From positions 62,001-126,000 of the forward strand of contig NZ_QHCT01000007.1 in NCBI RefSeq assembly GCF_003545885.1: DNA of 64,000 nt, given 5' to 3'. Positions 8,631 to 17,696 of the stretch are shown in pieces; position 1 is the first letter of the stretch, and each line of letters starts with the position of its first letter. This DNA comes from Leptospira stimsonii. GTDB taxonomy: Bacteria > Spirochaetota > Leptospiria > Leptospirales > Leptospiraceae. The notes below the pieces were generated by a model. The model saw only the letters and a program-made list of their open reading frames with translations, was not told the origin of the DNA and did no database searches. A program made the position numbers and the translations under genes.

Positions 8631-9091
8631 AATGTTTCCTGTTTGGCCAACCTCCGGTGAGATTTTAGGAGCTTGGTAGGGGTACTTACTTCTACTCCTG
8701 AAAACGCCTGAAAGCATTTCTACGTTAGCTCTCGTTTAAGAGCTGGAAATTTTAGGTAGAACGCATATCGGGATGGCGCTTGCGCAGTTTTTGGCTACTG
8801 GAAGGAATAGGAAGTCGGATTTCACTTGCGAGTGAGAGTATTTCTAACTTTAGAAATCGTATATTAACGATCAAGAATATATAATTCTTTTCCGCGATGA
8901 AACGAAAATGATTCACGATCCGATGAGAAAAGAATATTCTCTATTGGATTGATTCTCGCTTCGTCGATTCGATTTTGCATTTCAACGGAGGGTAGGTTTG
9001 TTTAACTACTATTACCAAAGTAGAGGATGTGTTTTGGGTTCAATTAGAATACGGTGTATTTAAGATTGACGTTTCCTTTCGCCTTCTCTTC

Positions 9092-9236
9092 CTTTTGCCT
9101 TACTGACGTAAGGAAAAGTATATAGTATGCTTTGAAAGTTCTTTTATCCATCGGAATCTTTCTTCGTTTTCGCGAAATGACTTGTTTTTTTGTCGTTCAT
9201 TCGAATGAATCATTCCATGATTTACGAAATGTAAAT
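9092..9236. promoter_or_regulatory. cluster of palindromes upstream of alkB
   Basis: Four inverted repeats lie within 150 bases: a hairpin with arms CCTTAC (9098-9103) and GTAAGG (9108-9113), extended by CTTTT/AAAAG; TTTCGCGAAA at 9168-9177; the perfect 14-bp palindrome TTCATTCGAATGAA at 9196-9209; and ATTTAC/GTAAAT arms at 9220-9236. They occupy the promoter region of the alkane hydroxylase gene (start 9284). The 14-bp palindrome has the size of a TetR- or GntR-type operator. Function is inferred only. Confidence 0.45.
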
Positions 9237-9283
9237 CTCGTTTTAAATAAGATTTTCTAATAAAGAAATTTAAGGAGATAGCG

Positions 9284-10432
9284 ATGGAAAGGATCGAGTC
9301 GTCTTACGTGGATAAAAAACGGTATGTTTGGTTGCTTTCACTTATTTTTCCTTCTGCTCCGATTTTGGGGATCTGGGTAGTGCACGCGACCGGTTGGGGA
9401 ATTTTTTATGCGATGGTATTGATCATCTTCTATCTGATCCTTCCTATATTGGATATGATCTTTCCGGAAGATCCGAACAATCCGCCTGAATCGATCGTTC
9501 CTTCTTTAGAAGAAGATCCATATTATAGAATTCTTCCGCGCTTAACGATTCCTGTCCATTACGCTTCCTTAATTGTCTGCGCTTGGTGGGTAGCGACTCA
9601 TTCCTTGAGTTGGTGGGAATTCTTATTGCTCACTCTTTCCCTCGGATTCGTAAACGGACTTGCGATCAATACCGGACACGAACTCGGCCACAAGAAGGAG
9701 TCCTTGGATCGATGGTTAGCCAAACTCGTGTTAGCTTCCGTAGGTTATGGACATTTTTTTATCGAGCACAACAAGGGACATCACCGTTTTGTCGCGACAC
9801 CAGAAGATCCTGCTACCTCTAGAATGGGGGAAAATATTTATAAATTCGCGCTTCGAGAAATTCCCGGCGCTTTTTTGCGATCTTGGAATTTGGAAAAGAT
9901 CCGATTGGAAAGGAGCGGTAAGAGCGTCTGGAATTGGGACAATGAAATTCTTCAACCTTTGGCGGTGACTCTCGTCGTTTATGGAGCGTTAGTCGTCGCT
10001 TTCGGTAAGATCATGTTGATTTTTCTTCCCATCCAAGCCGCGTTCGGATGGTGGCAACTTACCACCGCGAATTATATCGAGCACTACGGCCTTTTGCGTC
10101 AGAAAAATTCTGAAGGACGTTACGAACAGTGCCAGCCAAGACATTCCTGGAATAGCAATCATTTGATTTCGAATTTGCTTCTATTTCATCTTCAAAGACA
10201 TTCGGATCATCACGCTCATCCAACGAGACATTACCAATCGTTAAGACACTTTGAAGATTCTCCTCAAATGCCGAACGGATACGGTGGTATGTTCGGTGTC
10301 GCCTTATTCACTCCGTTGTTTCGGAGTCTAATGGACCCGAGGGTTGTTGCTTGGGCAGGTGGAGACTTGAGCAAAATTCAAATCGACGATGCGCATAAAA
10401 AGGAAATATATAAGAAATATGGCAAGTCATAA
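9284..10432 (+). CDS. alkB: alkane 1-monooxygenase (AlkB-type integral membrane di-iron hydroxylase)
   Basis: Hydroxylates the terminal carbon of medium-chain alkanes or related alkyl chains using O2 and electrons from rubredoxin. All histidine boxes of the family are present in order: HELGH near residue 130, EHNKGHH near 162, and LQRHSDHH near 304; these bind the two irons. Hydrophobic segments before and between the boxes match the six-helix topology. The length (382) is typical of AlkB. AAGGAG stands 7 bases before the ATG. A rubredoxin gene follows 93 bases downstream, its usual partner. The substrate chain length cannot be read from the sequence. Confidence 0.93.
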   Translation: MERIESSYVDKKRYVWLLSLIFPSAPILGIWVVHATGWGIFYAMVLIIFYLILPILDMIFPEDPNNPPESIVPSLEEDPYYRILPRLTIPVHYASLIVCAWWVATHSLSWWEFLLLTLSLGFVNGLAINTGHELGHKKESLDRWLAKLVLASVGYGHFFIEHNKGHHRFVATPEDPATSRMGENIYKFALREIPGAFLRSWNLEKIRLERSGKSVWNWDNEILQPLAVTLVVYGALVVAFGKIMLIFLPIQAAFGWWQLTTANYIEHYGLLRQKNSEGRYEQCQPRHSWNSNHLISNLLLFHLQRHSDHHAHPTRHYQSLRHFEDSPQMPNGYGGMFGVALFTPLFRSLMDPRVVAWAGGDLSKIQIDDAHKKEIYKKYGKS

Positions 10433-10463
10433 AGGCGAAGAAAGTAGAATTACGTTTCCTTCC

Positions 10464-10494
10464 AGAATCCTTCTCTCGGATCGAGAAGGATTCT
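10464..10494 (+). terminator. hairpin between alkB and rubredoxin
   Basis: A perfect 12-bp stem (AGAATCCTTCTC and its complement) closes a 7-base loop. It lies 32 bases after the alkB stop and ends 32 bases before the rubredoxin start. Only a short T-containing tail (TTACCTT) follows, so it may be a partial terminator or an RNA stability element that sets the relative level of the two products. Confidence 0.5.
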
Positions 10495-10525
10495 TTACCT
10501 TGAATGTTCAAACTTGAGGGGAGTG

Positions 10526-10699
10526 ATGTCAAAATACAAGTGCCCTGGTTGCGGTTATATTTACGATGAAAGGGAAGGAAATCGGAAAGAAGGTTATCCT
10601 CCGAACACGCTTTGGTCTGCTCTTCCGAACGATTGGATCTGTCCGGATTGCGCCGTCCGAGAGAAATCGGATTTTATCGAGGTCTCCGAAAAGAGTTGA
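10526..10699 (+). CDS. rubredoxin (AlkG type)
   Basis: A 57-residue protein with the two iron-binding knuckles CPGCGYIYD near the N-terminus and CPDC near residue 42, plus the conserved DWICPDC context. It transfers electrons from a rubredoxin reductase to AlkB. The ATG at 10526 is preceded by GGGGAG; a TTG twelve bases upstream in frame lacks such a site. It sits directly behind alkB on the same strand. Confidence 0.95.
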   Translation: MSKYKCPGCGYIYDEREGNRKEGYPPNTLWSALPNDWICPDCAVREKSDFIEVSEKS

Positions 10700-10838
10700 A
10701 CGCTCGCCGGAAATCGTCTGCGATTTTGAATCTTTTTCTTTCTCGAACCGGAAGGGGAGAATGAATCTTTGTTTTCAAAGCCGTACCCGAATGGTTTGAT
10801 TGAATTTAGGGTCCGTATAATAACAATTAGGTGCAATC

Positions 10839-11891
10839 ATGAATCGAATAGCGAATGTAATGGAAAACGTAAAAGAATACTACGGAACGATCTTAAAATC
10901 GAATCGGGATTTGAAAACGACAGCCTGTTGCACGGCGGATCGTATGCCATCGTATCTGCGCAACGTCCTAAGCGAGATCCATGAAGAAGTGAAGGACCGT
11001 TTTTACGGATGTGGTTCGCCGATTCCGTTTGCTTTGGAGGGAAGGACCGTTTTGGATTTAGGTAGCGGATCCGGTAGAGATTGTTTTCTTCTTTCGAAGC
11101 TCGTCGGTCCGAACGGAAACGTGATCGGTGTAGACATGACTGAGGAGCAGGTTTCCGTTGCGGAAAAACACGTTCCATTCCATCAGGAGCGTTTCGGTTA
11201 CGAAAAAACAAACGTACGATTCTTGAACGGATATATAGAAAATTTAAACGACTTAGGAATTCCAGATTCTTCCGTTGACGTTGTCATTTCCAACTGTGTG
11301 ATCAATCTTTCACCCTTAAAGAAAGAAGTTTTTTCCGAAATTTTTAGAGTCTTGAAACCGGGTGGGGAACTATTTTTCTCCGATATCTTTTCAAGTAGAA
11401 GAATACCGATCGAGATCGCGCAAGATCCGGTTCTTTACGGAGAATGTTTGGGCGGGGCGATGTATATAGAAGACTTTCGCAGACTCTTGTATCAACTGGG
11501 AAATTTCGACTTCAGAGTCACGTCGAGTTCGAAGGTGGACCTTGTCGACGATGGGATAATCGAAAGAGTTGGTCATATCGAATTCTATTCTATGACGATT
11601 CGAGCCTTCAAACTACCTTTAGAAGATAAGTGTGAGGACTACGGACAAGTCGCAACTTATTTGGGAGGAATTCCAAATTCGGAAGATTCCTTTCTTTTGG
11701 ATGATCATCATCTTTTTGAAAAATATCGACCTTCCTTGGTTTGCGGTAATACGGCGATGATGCTGGAGGATACGAGATATTCTTCTTTTTTTAAGATTGA
11801 CGGCGATAGAAGTCGCCACTTCGGTTTATTCGATTGTGCTCCGGCAAACAATGGAATCGAGAAAAACGCTTCATCTGAGTCCTGTTGTTAA
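10839..11891 (+). CDS. arsM: arsenite S-adenosylmethionine methyltransferase
   Basis: Methylates As(III) with S-adenosylmethionine. The class I methyltransferase core shows VLDLGSGSGRDCF (motif I), VIGVDMTEEQ (motif II), and ISNCVINLSPLK followed by EIFRVLKPGGELFFSDIF. The arsenic-binding cysteines expected in ArsM are present: CC near residue 30, YGCGSP near 60, SNCVINLS near 151 and YGECLGGA near 200. The length (350) fits the bacterial/algal ArsM class, and the C-terminus ends in SESCC, a further thiol pair. AGGTG precedes the ATG. No ars operon genes are adjacent, so arsenic regulation is not evident here. Confidence 0.92.
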   Translation: MNRIANVMENVKEYYGTILKSNRDLKTTACCTADRMPSYLRNVLSEIHEEVKDRFYGCGSPIPFALEGRTVLDLGSGSGRDCFLLSKLVGPNGNVIGVDMTEEQVSVAEKHVPFHQERFGYEKTNVRFLNGYIENLNDLGIPDSSVDVVISNCVINLSPLKKEVFSEIFRVLKPGGELFFSDIFSSRRIPIEIAQDPVLYGECLGGAMYIEDFRRLLYQLGNFDFRVTSSSKVDLVDDGIIERVGHIEFYSMTIRAFKLPLEDKCEDYGQVATYLGGIPNSEDSFLLDDHHLFEKYRPSLVCGNTAMMLEDTRYSSFFKIDGDRSRHFGLFDCAPANNGIEKNASSESCC

Positions 11892-12005
11892 TTTTCAAAA
11901 GAAGAGGCTCTTCGCATTTCTCTGAAAAGATGTATTTCATTCCGTAAAGATCTTAGTTAGGCGATCTTGGTTGACCGCTTCGGTTCGCTTCTATTGTTCT
12001 GAGGT

Positions 12006-12530
12006 ATGAAACTAAAAAGTATTCCTCTTTTCATATTTCTAAACTTTATTCTCATCCAATGTTCCGATCCTAAAAAGGAAGAAGACCTTTTTCCTTTGCT
12101 TTTCCTTCTTGGAACCCCTTCACCGGTTTCTATCAATGCCGAGGATCCGGATTTTATTCGACCGAATATAAATACCGCAAATATACGGTTAGGCGGAAAC
12201 AACGTTTTGCGGAACATCGACCCTTGTCCGGACGGATCCGTAAATTTAGGCAATCCTTTTGATTTACCGACTCTATACATTATGAATGTCGATCTATCTC
12301 TGAATTACGGAGTTTTATTGCGTGAGAATGGAAGTTTTGTTTTGAACATCGATCTTGACGGTCAAAGCGTGTATAGCCCGAGCGCTCCGTGTCCCGTAAA
12401 TATAATCGAAAATTCGGCGACCTCTTACGATATCCAAGTGAAAGGGTGTTCTTTGAAAAAGAATGCGGTAACGAGTCCAGCGCCGTCGACGAACACGGTA
12501 TCTTTTCGTGCTCTGTGTTCGAAAGTCTAA
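12006..12530 (+). CDS. hypothetical lipoprotein
   Basis: A 174-residue protein with a lipoprotein signal (MKLKSIPLF, a hydrophobic core, ILIQC at about residue 19). The mature part is short, rich in Asn, Pro and Leu, and has four further cysteines that could form two disulfides. I recognise no domain. TGAGG lies directly before the ATG. It stands alone on the plus strand between arsM and the MFS gene and is probably one of the many lineage-specific outer-membrane lipoproteins of this organism. Confidence 0.75.
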   Translation: MKLKSIPLFIFLNFILIQCSDPKKEEDLFPLLFLLGTPSPVSINAEDPDFIRPNINTANIRLGGNNVLRNIDPCPDGSVNLGNPFDLPTLYIMNVDLSLNYGVLLRENGSFVLNIDLDGQSVYSPSAPCPVNIIENSATSYDIQVKGCSLKKNAVTSPAPSTNTVSFRALCSKV

Positions 12531-12654
12531 GAAAGCTCGAATCGAGATAGGAAATTTAAGATTCTCAAAAATCGCGATGGCATACGAAAAGCGCTTTCGA
12601 GATTTAGAATATTTTAAATTGCGTAAAAACTGCGAGTAAAGAGTCTAACGTGGA

Positions 12655-13857
12655 ATGAAGCAGTTTTTGCCAACGATCGTAATCGCTCAATTTTTTTGCA
12701 CGTCTCTTTGGTTTGCTGGGAATTCGATCGTTTCCGAAATGGGGAAAGATCTCGATCTAGATCCTTCTTTTTTTGTACATCTAACGAGTGCGATTCAGCT
12801 TGGATTTATTAGCGGGACGTTGATCTTTTCCGTATTTACGATTTCAGATCGTTATTCACCTTCTTATGTTTTTTTCATAAGTTCTATTCTCGCCGGAATC
12901 TTCAACCTTGCGATTGCTTTTGGATTTGTATCTCCCGGGCCGATTCTTTCGTTCCGATTTCTTACTGGATTTTTTTTGGCGGGAATCTATCCGGTCGGAA
13001 TGAAATTGGCCTCGGATCACACTCGTTCCGGTTTGGGAAAATCGTTGGGTTTTTTGGTAGGCGCCTTGGTTTTGGGAACGGCGCTTCCCCATTTGATACG
13101 AGATTTGATTTCGAGTTATCCGTGGAAGTATGTTGTATATACAACCTCGCTCTTGTCGTTCTTAGGCGGATTCTCCGTCTTTTTATTTGTTCCCAACGGT
13201 CCGTATCGAAAGATCGGTCAGAAATTAAATCTTGTCTCGTTTCTTCGCGGATTTAAGAAACCGAATTTTAGATACGCATCCTTCGGATATTTCGGACATA
13301 TGTGGGAGCTCTATACGTTTTGGGCTTTTGTCCCTTGGATGCTCACAGACTACAATCACCGTTTTCCGGATAACACGATCAATGTTCCCATCCTTTCTTT
13401 TCTTATCATCGGATCGGGCGCTCTCGCCTGTGTTCTGAGCGGCTTTCTTTCGGAGTATTTCGGTTTAAAATGGACCGCATTTTCGGCCTTGTTTTTATCG
13501 TGTACCTGTTGTTTTCTTTCTCCGTTTCTGTTATATTCAAGTTCGATTCTATTTCTACTTTGTTTTTTATTTTTTTGGGGTTTGGTGGTGATCGCGGATT
13601 CACCTTTGTTTTCTACCTTGGTCGCACAGAATTCTCCGGAGGAGTCGAGAGGTTCATCGCTTACGATCGTGAATTGTATCGGTTTTGGAATTACGATTCT
13701 AAGCATTCAGATTATAAATGTGTTATCCGTTTCCATGATTCCTCGTTATCTCTATACGTTGCTTTCAATCGGTCCGATCCTCGGTTTGTTCTTTCTTTGG
13801 AAATTAAAAGAAGAAGAATTTGATAAAAAAATTATTTCAAATGATCGGAAGCGATAG
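12655..13857 (+). CDS. major facilitator superfamily transporter
   Basis: A 400-residue protein with twelve predicted membrane segments. The first half has the pattern of a drug/anion-type MFS protein: TSLWFAGNSIV near residue 17, then the motif A-like loop around ISDRYSP (residue 62) and RFLTGFFLAGIYPVGMKLASDH near 100, which matches the conserved fourth and fifth helices. Substrate cannot be told. A cytoplasmic basic loop (RKIGQKLN) separates the two halves. No partner gene is adjacent; the next gene downstream is a signalling cyclase. Confidence 0.82.
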   Translation: MKQFLPTIVIAQFFCTSLWFAGNSIVSEMGKDLDLDPSFFVHLTSAIQLGFISGTLIFSVFTISDRYSPSYVFFISSILAGIFNLAIAFGFVSPGPILSFRFLTGFFLAGIYPVGMKLASDHTRSGLGKSLGFLVGALVLGTALPHLIRDLISSYPWKYVVYTTSLLSFLGGFSVFLFVPNGPYRKIGQKLNLVSFLRGFKKPNFRYASFGYFGHMWELYTFWAFVPWMLTDYNHRFPDNTINVPILSFLIIGSGALACVLSGFLSEYFGLKWTAFSALFLSCTCCFLSPFLLYSSSILFLLCFLFFWGLVVIADSPLFSTLVAQNSPEESRGSSLTIVNCIGFGITILSIQIINVLSVSMIPRYLYTLLSIGPILGLFFLWKLKEEEFDKKIISNDRKR

Positions 13858-13968
13858 GCGCGATCGCAAAACATTTGCCACTTTGTTTCGTTAATAAGAA
13901 TCTGTCTTTATCTCGTCTCGAAAAAATCGAAATTTTGCGTACATTATAACCAATAGGAAATCGTTTGA

Positions 13969-16044
13969 ATGCTTTTAGTAGGAATCGGTCAGGGAGAAGA
14001 TATCGATACGTTATCCGCCACTCGTGCGGCGATCGTAAAGAGTAAGCTGAGTCTGGGAGATTATTTCCCGAGCGCCGGAATGGTTTTCGCGGGGCATGGC
14101 TTCGATCACGAATTAATGCTTCAAACCATCAATAAAGAATTTCCCGGAATTTTGCTCGTTGGGTGCACTACCGCAGGTGAACTCACGAGCGATTTGGGTT
14201 TTAGCGACGATTCCGTCATTCTTCTTTTATTTTACTCGGATGAAATTCAGTTCTCGATCGGACGAGGATCCGATCCGGAAGGTAATTCCGAAATTAGCGC
14301 CAAATTGGCGTTAGGTGAAGCAAAGAACGCATTGGAGAAAGAGGAAAAACTCTGCGTCCTTTTTACGGACAGTTTTACACTTTCGGCAAATTCCATCGTT
14401 GAGACGTTGAATAAAAATTTGGCTCCGGGTTGTAAGGTTTTCGGAGGAGTTTCCGCTCGTCCGTTCGGAACGGATCTTCCAATCAATCAGTTTTATCGAG
14501 ACAAGGTGCTTACCGATTCTTCCGTGATTCTTCTTTTTGCGGGGCCGGTCGAATACAGTTACAGCCTTTCCAACACGTGGAAACCGATCGGTCGACGAGC
14601 GACTGCGACGAGCGTAAAAGGAAAGAACGTATTAAAAATCGATGATATGCGAGCGATCGACTATTACCACTATTATCTTGGCGATTATTCTTTTCCGGCT
14701 CCCGAATTTCCTCTGGCGGTTTATGAAAAAAATTCGGAACATTTTTATCTCCGTGTTCCGGGCGGGTTTAACGAGGAAGAGGGGAGTGTTCTTTTTGCGG
14801 GAGAAATTCCCGAGGGTGCCGAAGTCCAATTAACGGAAGCTCTGCGTAATTATATCGTAGACGACCTCAAGGATACTTCCTTGAATTCGAGTAAGTCTAA
14901 GAAAAAATTTCAGCCAACACTTGCATTCGCTTTTTCTTGCATCATGCGAAAACATCTCCTTGGAACTCGTGTAAAAGAGGAAATTCAAATCCTTGAAAGA
15001 AATTTACCGGAGAATATCCCGATTTTCGGTTTTTATACGTTCGGTGAAATCGCTCCTTTGGAAAACGAAGATAGAAGCCTACTTCATAACTGTACGATGG
15101 TCACTCTTTTGATCGGAACCTCGACGGAAGTGGAAACGACTCGTAGTTTTCCTTCCGTAAAAGAAAGCGGGATTGCGGTCAGCCTTCTTTCCGATAAGGA
15201 ACTAAACGAAGAGATCAAAAAAGAAAATCGTTTTTTGAGAATGAAGTTCGATCGAGAATTGGAATACAGGAAGAATCTGGAAAACGTAAAAGATTTTCAC
15301 GGTTCGATCCTAAAGACGATCAACCAGGAAGTAGAAGCCGCGAGAATCGTAATCCAAAGAAAGAACGAAGAATTAGAAAAACTCTATCAACAGCTGAGCG
15401 TTGAAAAGAAAAAATCCGACGATTTACTTTTGAACATTCTCCCGTTTGAAGTTGCGGAAGAGTTGAAAGAAAGGGGCGTTGTTGAACCCGTGTATTACGA
15501 ATCCGCTTCCGTTTTGTTCACCGATTTTAAGAATTTCACCCTGATCGCGGATAAGATGAAACCTTCGGATTTGGTTCGCGAATTGGATTTTTACTTTTCC
15601 GAATTCGACAAGATCATAGAAAAACACGGTCTTGAAAAATTAAAAACGATCGGAGACGCGTATATGTGCGCGAGCGGTTTGCCAAAGCCGTCCCCGTCCC
15701 ACGCCATCGACTTGGTAAACGCCGCTTGGGAAATTCAAGAGTTTATGAATCGGCTAAAACGAACGAAAGGAGAAGCCGCCTGGGAACTTAGGATCGGAAT
15801 CAATTCCGGTCCCTTGATGGCCGGAATCGTCGGAAGGAAAAAATTCGCGTATGACGTTTGGGGTGATACCGTCAATCTAGCTTCCAGACTTGAATCCAAA
15901 GGAGAACCCGGAAAGATCAACGTCTCTCAATTTACTTACGAACTCGTTCGTGATCATTTTCTCTGCGAGTATCGAGGTAAGGTCCCTGCAAAGAATAAGG
16001 GTGAGATCGATATGTATTTTGTGATGGATAAAATAAAAAAGTAA
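13969..16044 (+). CDS. adenylate cyclase with FIST sensor domains
   Basis: A soluble sensor-cyclase of 691 residues. Residues about 30-225 are FIST_N (GHGFDHELM, then ILLVGCTTAGEL) and 230-390 FIST_C; the family is thought to bind small ligands. A coiled coil at about 410-490 leads into a class III cyclase domain: LLLNILP signature, VLFTDFKNFT and IGDAYM (metal-binding Asp pair), KTIGDAYM with the purine-selecting Lys, FAYDVWGDTVNLASRLE with Asp at the second selecting position and the transition-state Asn/Arg. Lys plus Asp favours ATP, so cAMP is the likely product. It converges with the EAL gene, with only 8 bases between stops. A cNMP-binding lipase is encoded 2.6 kb downstream. Confidence 0.88.
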   Translation: MLLVGIGQGEDIDTLSATRAAIVKSKLSLGDYFPSAGMVFAGHGFDHELMLQTINKEFPGILLVGCTTAGELTSDLGFSDDSVILLLFYSDEIQFSIGRGSDPEGNSEISAKLALGEAKNALEKEEKLCVLFTDSFTLSANSIVETLNKNLAPGCKVFGGVSARPFGTDLPINQFYRDKVLTDSSVILLFAGPVEYSYSLSNTWKPIGRRATATSVKGKNVLKIDDMRAIDYYHYYLGDYSFPAPEFPLAVYEKNSEHFYLRVPGGFNEEEGSVLFAGEIPEGAEVQLTEALRNYIVDDLKDTSLNSSKSKKKFQPTLAFAFSCIMRKHLLGTRVKEEIQILERNLPENIPIFGFYTFGEIAPLENEDRSLLHNCTMVTLLIGTSTEVETTRSFPSVKESGIAVSLLSDKELNEEIKKENRFLRMKFDRELEYRKNLENVKDFHGSILKTINQEVEAARIVIQRKNEELEKLYQQLSVEKKKSDDLLLNILPFEVAEELKERGVVEPVYYESASVLFTDFKNFTLIADKMKPSDLVRELDFYFSEFDKIIEKHGLEKLKTIGDAYMCASGLPKPSPSHAIDLVNAAWEIQEFMNRLKRTKGEAAWELRIGINSGPLMAGIVGRKKFAYDVWGDTVNLASRLESKGEPGKINVSQFTYELVRDHFLCEYRGKVPAKNKGEIDMYFVMDKIKK

Positions 16045-16052
16045 CTCTTTGC

Positions 16053-17696
16053 TTAATATTTCGAACTTTGTAATTGTGGGTTTTCGTTCAGTTCGTTTTC
16101 GAAAACCTTAGACAGACCTCCGATGTTCATCGGATAATAGTAGTGATAACCTTGCAGATAATCCGCGCCGGTATCGATTGCGATTTTTTCATAGTCTTGA
16201 TTTTCAATTCCTTCTAAGATCACTTTTTTTCCCATCGTATGAATGATTCCTACGATCGAAGTTAAAATCTTTGTCTTTGCAGGGTCGTGTAACGCTCCGA
16301 AGACTAAATTCTTATCGATCTTAACGATATCGGATGGAATTTGCTCGAGTCTTGAAAAGTTGGAATGACCTTTACCGAAATCGTCGATGGCAATCTGAAA
16401 TCCTTCGAGGTGGAGAGTCTGAGCCTGTTCCTTCAATCGATCGATCGCGTAATTATCATCGGTATCGATCGATGTCTCCGTGATTTCCACGAGAATTTTC
16501 TCCGGAGTCGTCTCATGTCTTCTTACCAATTTCAAAAGTTGTTCGGTGATGTCTTTCTGATTGATCTGGATCGGAGAAACGTTGATCGTCAGTTTACAAT
16601 CGGGATCGATGCCTGAGATTTTTTTGAGAATGGCGATTTCGCTGATCGCATTCTTCATCACCCATTCACCGATCGTAAGAATGAGTCCTGAAGATTCCGC
16701 GATTGGTATGAAGATCTCGGGACTTATATTTCCGTTTACGGCGTGAACCCATCTTGTAAGTGTTTCTACGAATTCAATTTTTTTAGATTTAGAATTCAGA
16801 ATAGGCTGATACTTGAGTATCAATTCTTCGTTAAAGATCGAGTTCTTGAGAGAGGAATAGAGTTGAATCGCCTTTTGTCTTTCGATCTCTTCTTCTTGTT
16901 CTCCGAGAATATAATGACTGAACGGATATTTGGCGGCTTTTTTAAGAGATTCCGTGAGCTTTGATCTTATTTTTTTAAAGGATTCTTTTTGATCCTTCAT
17001 GAGATACGCGCCTATCGAAATCTTAAAAAACAATTCCGTTTCATTATGAGAAAGCGGATAATCCATAATCGATATGATCTGTTTCGAAAGAGCGGAAAGA
17101 TTGAATCTTTCGTTTTCGACGGGAATGATTACCAAAACTTTATTTTGAGAATATCGTATGATCTTTGTATTTCCGTTTGTGAGCGTAAAAATTTCCGTTG
17201 ATAGATCCATAAACACCTGTTCGAAAGATTCCATCTCCGGTTCGGGATTTCCTTTTACGGAAACGAATTGAACTTCGATTAAGAAGAATGCGGAACGGGA
17301 TTTGCCTAAGAACGTTTTGAATTCCGCTTTATGCGCGTTGATTCTTTCTTTGATTGTGATTAATTTCACTTTAGAGTTTGGTACTGCAGGTATCTTTGTA
17401 AGCTCGAAAGTGATTTCTTCTTTTTTATGGAATACGAGCGCATACAAATGATATGTCTGTTCGCTTTCGCTAACGATTTCCATAAAGAGTTCGAAGGTCG
17501 TTGCGTTGTTCTTGTTTTGATGTGAAAACTGAGAAATCGATATAACGATCTTACAAAGTTTTTCTTTTAGATCGGGAAAGGCTATTAACTCCTCTTCGAT
17601 ACTCGGATCCAATTCGATACACTCTCCTTTGAAACTGCATCGTATTTTTCCGGATAAGTTGGCCGCTGATTCTCTTTCGCTTTTTAAAAAATTCAT
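16053..17696 (-). CDS. EAL-domain cyclic-di-GMP phosphodiesterase with degenerate GGDEF region
   Basis: 547 residues. The C-terminal 250 residues form an EAL domain: the signature is VETLTRW (ETL for EAL, catalytic Glu kept), followed by INVSP (Asn), VEITETS (Glu), AIDDFGKGHS (Asp pair), VKIDKN (Lys), LEGIEN (Glu) and LQGYHYYYP (Gln). All metal and catalytic residues are therefore retained and hydrolysis of c-di-GMP is plausible. The middle (about 140-280) resembles a GGDEF fold without its GG[DE]EF loop. The first 130 residues are not recognised. No membrane segment is present, so it is cytosolic. Confidence 0.85.
   Translation of the reverse strand: MNFLKSERESAANLSGKIRCSFKGECIELDPSIEEELIAFPDLKEKLCKIVISISQFSHQNKNNATTFELFMEIVSESEQTYHLYALVFHKKEEITFELTKIPAVPNSKVKLITIKERINAHKAEFKTFLGKSRSAFFLIEVQFVSVKGNPEPEMESFEQVFMDLSTEIFTLTNGNTKIIRYSQNKVLVIIPVENERFNLSALSKQIISIMDYPLSHNETELFFKISIGAYLMKDQKESFKKIRSKLTESLKKAAKYPFSHYILGEQEEEIERQKAIQLYSSLKNSIFNEELILKYQPILNSKSKKIEFVETLTRWVHAVNGNISPEIFIPIAESSGLILTIGEWVMKNAISEIAILKKISGIDPDCKLTINVSPIQINQKDITEQLLKLVRRHETTPEKILVEITETSIDTDDNYAIDRLKEQAQTLHLEGFQIAIDDFGKGHSNFSRLEQIPSDIVKIDKNLVFGALHDPAKTKILTSIVGIIHTMGKKVILEGIENQDYEKIAIDTGADYLQGYHYYYPMNIGGLSKVFENELNENPQLQSSKY

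Larger units (their letters stand above)
7575..9091. other. long gap with decayed genes
   Basis: About 1.5 kb without an intact gene. It contains the remnants of a short-chain dehydrogenase start (minus strand, up to 8090) and of an AraC-type regulator (plus strand, about 8240-8630), given separately. The remainder (7690-7860 and 8640-9090) has stops in all frames and no structure that I recognise. Confidence 0.5.
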
